In this document: positions 5,499 to 6,199 of the stretch, piece after piece | How the letters are laid out: each line of letters begins with the position of its first letter | Position numbering within the stretch: position 1 is the stretch's first letter | The notes under the pieces: generated by a model | The model's input: the letters and a program-made list of their open reading frames with translations, nothing else | Told to the model about the DNA's origin: nothing | The model's database searches: none | Made by a program: the position numbers and the translations under genes | Assembly (NCBI GenBank): GCA_003541445.1 | Contig: DPMO01000173.1 | Span: 1 to 6,199 of the forward strand | DNA from: Clostridiales bacterium | Lineage (GTDB): Bacteria > Bacillota > Sulfobacillia > UBA995 > UBA9673 | Length of the DNA: 6,199 nt | Direction of reading: 5' to 3'

Positions 5499-6199
5499 GT
5501 GGAACCGCACGAAGAAGACCGGCCAGAGACCCCTCGTAGTCTTGACCGCCCCTTCGAAACCGGGCGCGGGCCGTTGCGCGTGGTCGTCGTCGGCCTGGAC
5601 CGGCCGGTCGGTGCGGGCCAGGACGTGACGTGCGAGGAGTCCCTCGAGGAACTCGCCCTTCTCGTGACGACGTGGGGCGCGGTGGTCGTGGGCCGGGTCA
5701 TCCAGTCGCGCGAGCGCCCGGACCCTGTCCGGTACCTGGGACGCGGGAAACTCGAGGAGGTCGGCCGTCTCGTCCGCGAGAGGGCCGCCGACTACGTCGT
5801 GACCGATGACGAGCTGACCCCGGTCCAGCTCAGGAACCTCGAGAACGCCTTGGACGTGGCCGTCCTGGACCGGACGCAGGTCATCCTCGACATCTTCGCC
5901 CGCCGGGCCCGCAGCCGGGAAGGCAAGCTCCAGGTCGAACTCGCCCGGGCGCTTTACGCCCTCCCCAGGCTCACCGGAAAGGGCCGGGTCCTCTCCCGTC
6001 TGGGCGGCGGCATCGGGACCAGAGGACCCGGTGAGACGCGGCTCGAGGTCGAACGTCGGCTCCTCCGCGACCGCATAACGGTGCTGAGGCGTGAGATAGC
6101 CGAGCTGGGACGGCAGCGGGAGGTCCAGGTCAGGGCCAGGCGCCAGTCCCTCATCCCCCTGGCCGCCATCGTCGGCTACACCAACGCCGGGAAGTCCAC
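5499..6199 (+). CDS. hflX: HflX ribosome-associated GTPase (3' end cut off)
   Basis: HflX binds the 50S subunit and uses GTP hydrolysis to split or rescue stalled ribosomes under stress. The visible 233 residues hold an acidic 27-residue head, the HflX N-terminal domain (VVVVGLDRP, then SLEELALLVTTWGAVVVG at 48-65, YLGRGKLEEV at 79-88, LDRTQVILDIFARRARSREGKLQVELA), the glycine-rich linker GGGIGTRGPGETRLEVERR (169-187), a predicted coiled segment, and the beginning of the G domain, G1 motif GYTNAGKS (226-233), where the window stops. GTG 5499 is chosen because TATAAT lies six bases upstream. TTG 5574 would drop the head and start MRVVVVGL but has no good SD. The frame is open further back past 5415, so an upstream start cannot be fully excluded. 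Confidence 0.95.
   Translation, partial: MEPHEEDRPETPRSLDRPFETGRGPLRVVVVGLDRPVGAGQDVTCEESLEELALLVTTWGAVVVGRVIQSRERPDPVRYLGRGKLEEVGRLVRERAADYVVTDDELTPVQLRNLENALDVAVLDRTQVILDIFARRARSREGKLQVELARALYALPRLTGKGRVLSRLGGGIGTRGPGETRLEVERRLLRDRITVLRREIAELGRQREVQVRARRQSLIPLAAIVGYTNAGKS

Noticed and set aside
1..6199. CRISPR array, tRNA, rRNA, insertion sequence or toxin-antitoxin genes
   Set aside because: I saw no spaced repeats, no cloverleaf or rRNA sequence, no transposase motifs or IS ends, and no extra small gene with its own SD.

Overview
This is a GC-rich bacterial window (roughly two-thirds G+C by eye), with every gene on the + strand. Dense packing, GTG/TTG starts, stop/start overlaps, a full Zn-ribbon L31, and a likely leaderless GTG-start gene behind a TATAAT box suggest a high-GC bacterium. 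A deep-branching, possibly anaerobic actinobacterium is my best guess. This is inference from style and gene order, not a taxonomic assignment.

Layout. (1) 3-719: 3' part of a secreted LysM-LysM-M23 cell-wall endopeptidase. (2) 743-1194: a strong extended -10 promoter, a 5' leader with mutually exclusive hairpins, and rpmE (ribosomal protein L31, TTG start, long charged tail). (3) 1195-1334: a structured intergenic stretch. (4) 1335-4444: a polar amino acid ABC importer in the order binding lipoprotein, permease 1, ATPase, permease 2. A long GC-rich hairpin separates the binding protein from permease 1. (5) 4441-5415: a DUF1385 (YqhQ-like) membrane protein whose start overlaps the stop of permease 2. 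(6) 5416-5498: a short promoter region with a dyad. (7) 5499 to the window end: hflX, a ribosome-associated GTPase, cut just inside its G1 motif.

How it works together. The lipoprotein would capture an amino acid outside the membrane, two related but diverged permeases would form the channel, and the HisP/GlnQ-type ATPase would drive import. The SBP-permease hairpin and the weak permease 1 start would favour excess binding protein. rpmE and DUF1385 are, from general knowledge, often close neighbours near prfA/prmC; here the importer lies between them. rpmE and hflX bracket the block with two translation-related genes. No clearly novel defence or mobile system is visible. The most interesting signals are regulatory: the rpmE leader switch, the intergenic hairpins and the leaderless hflX.
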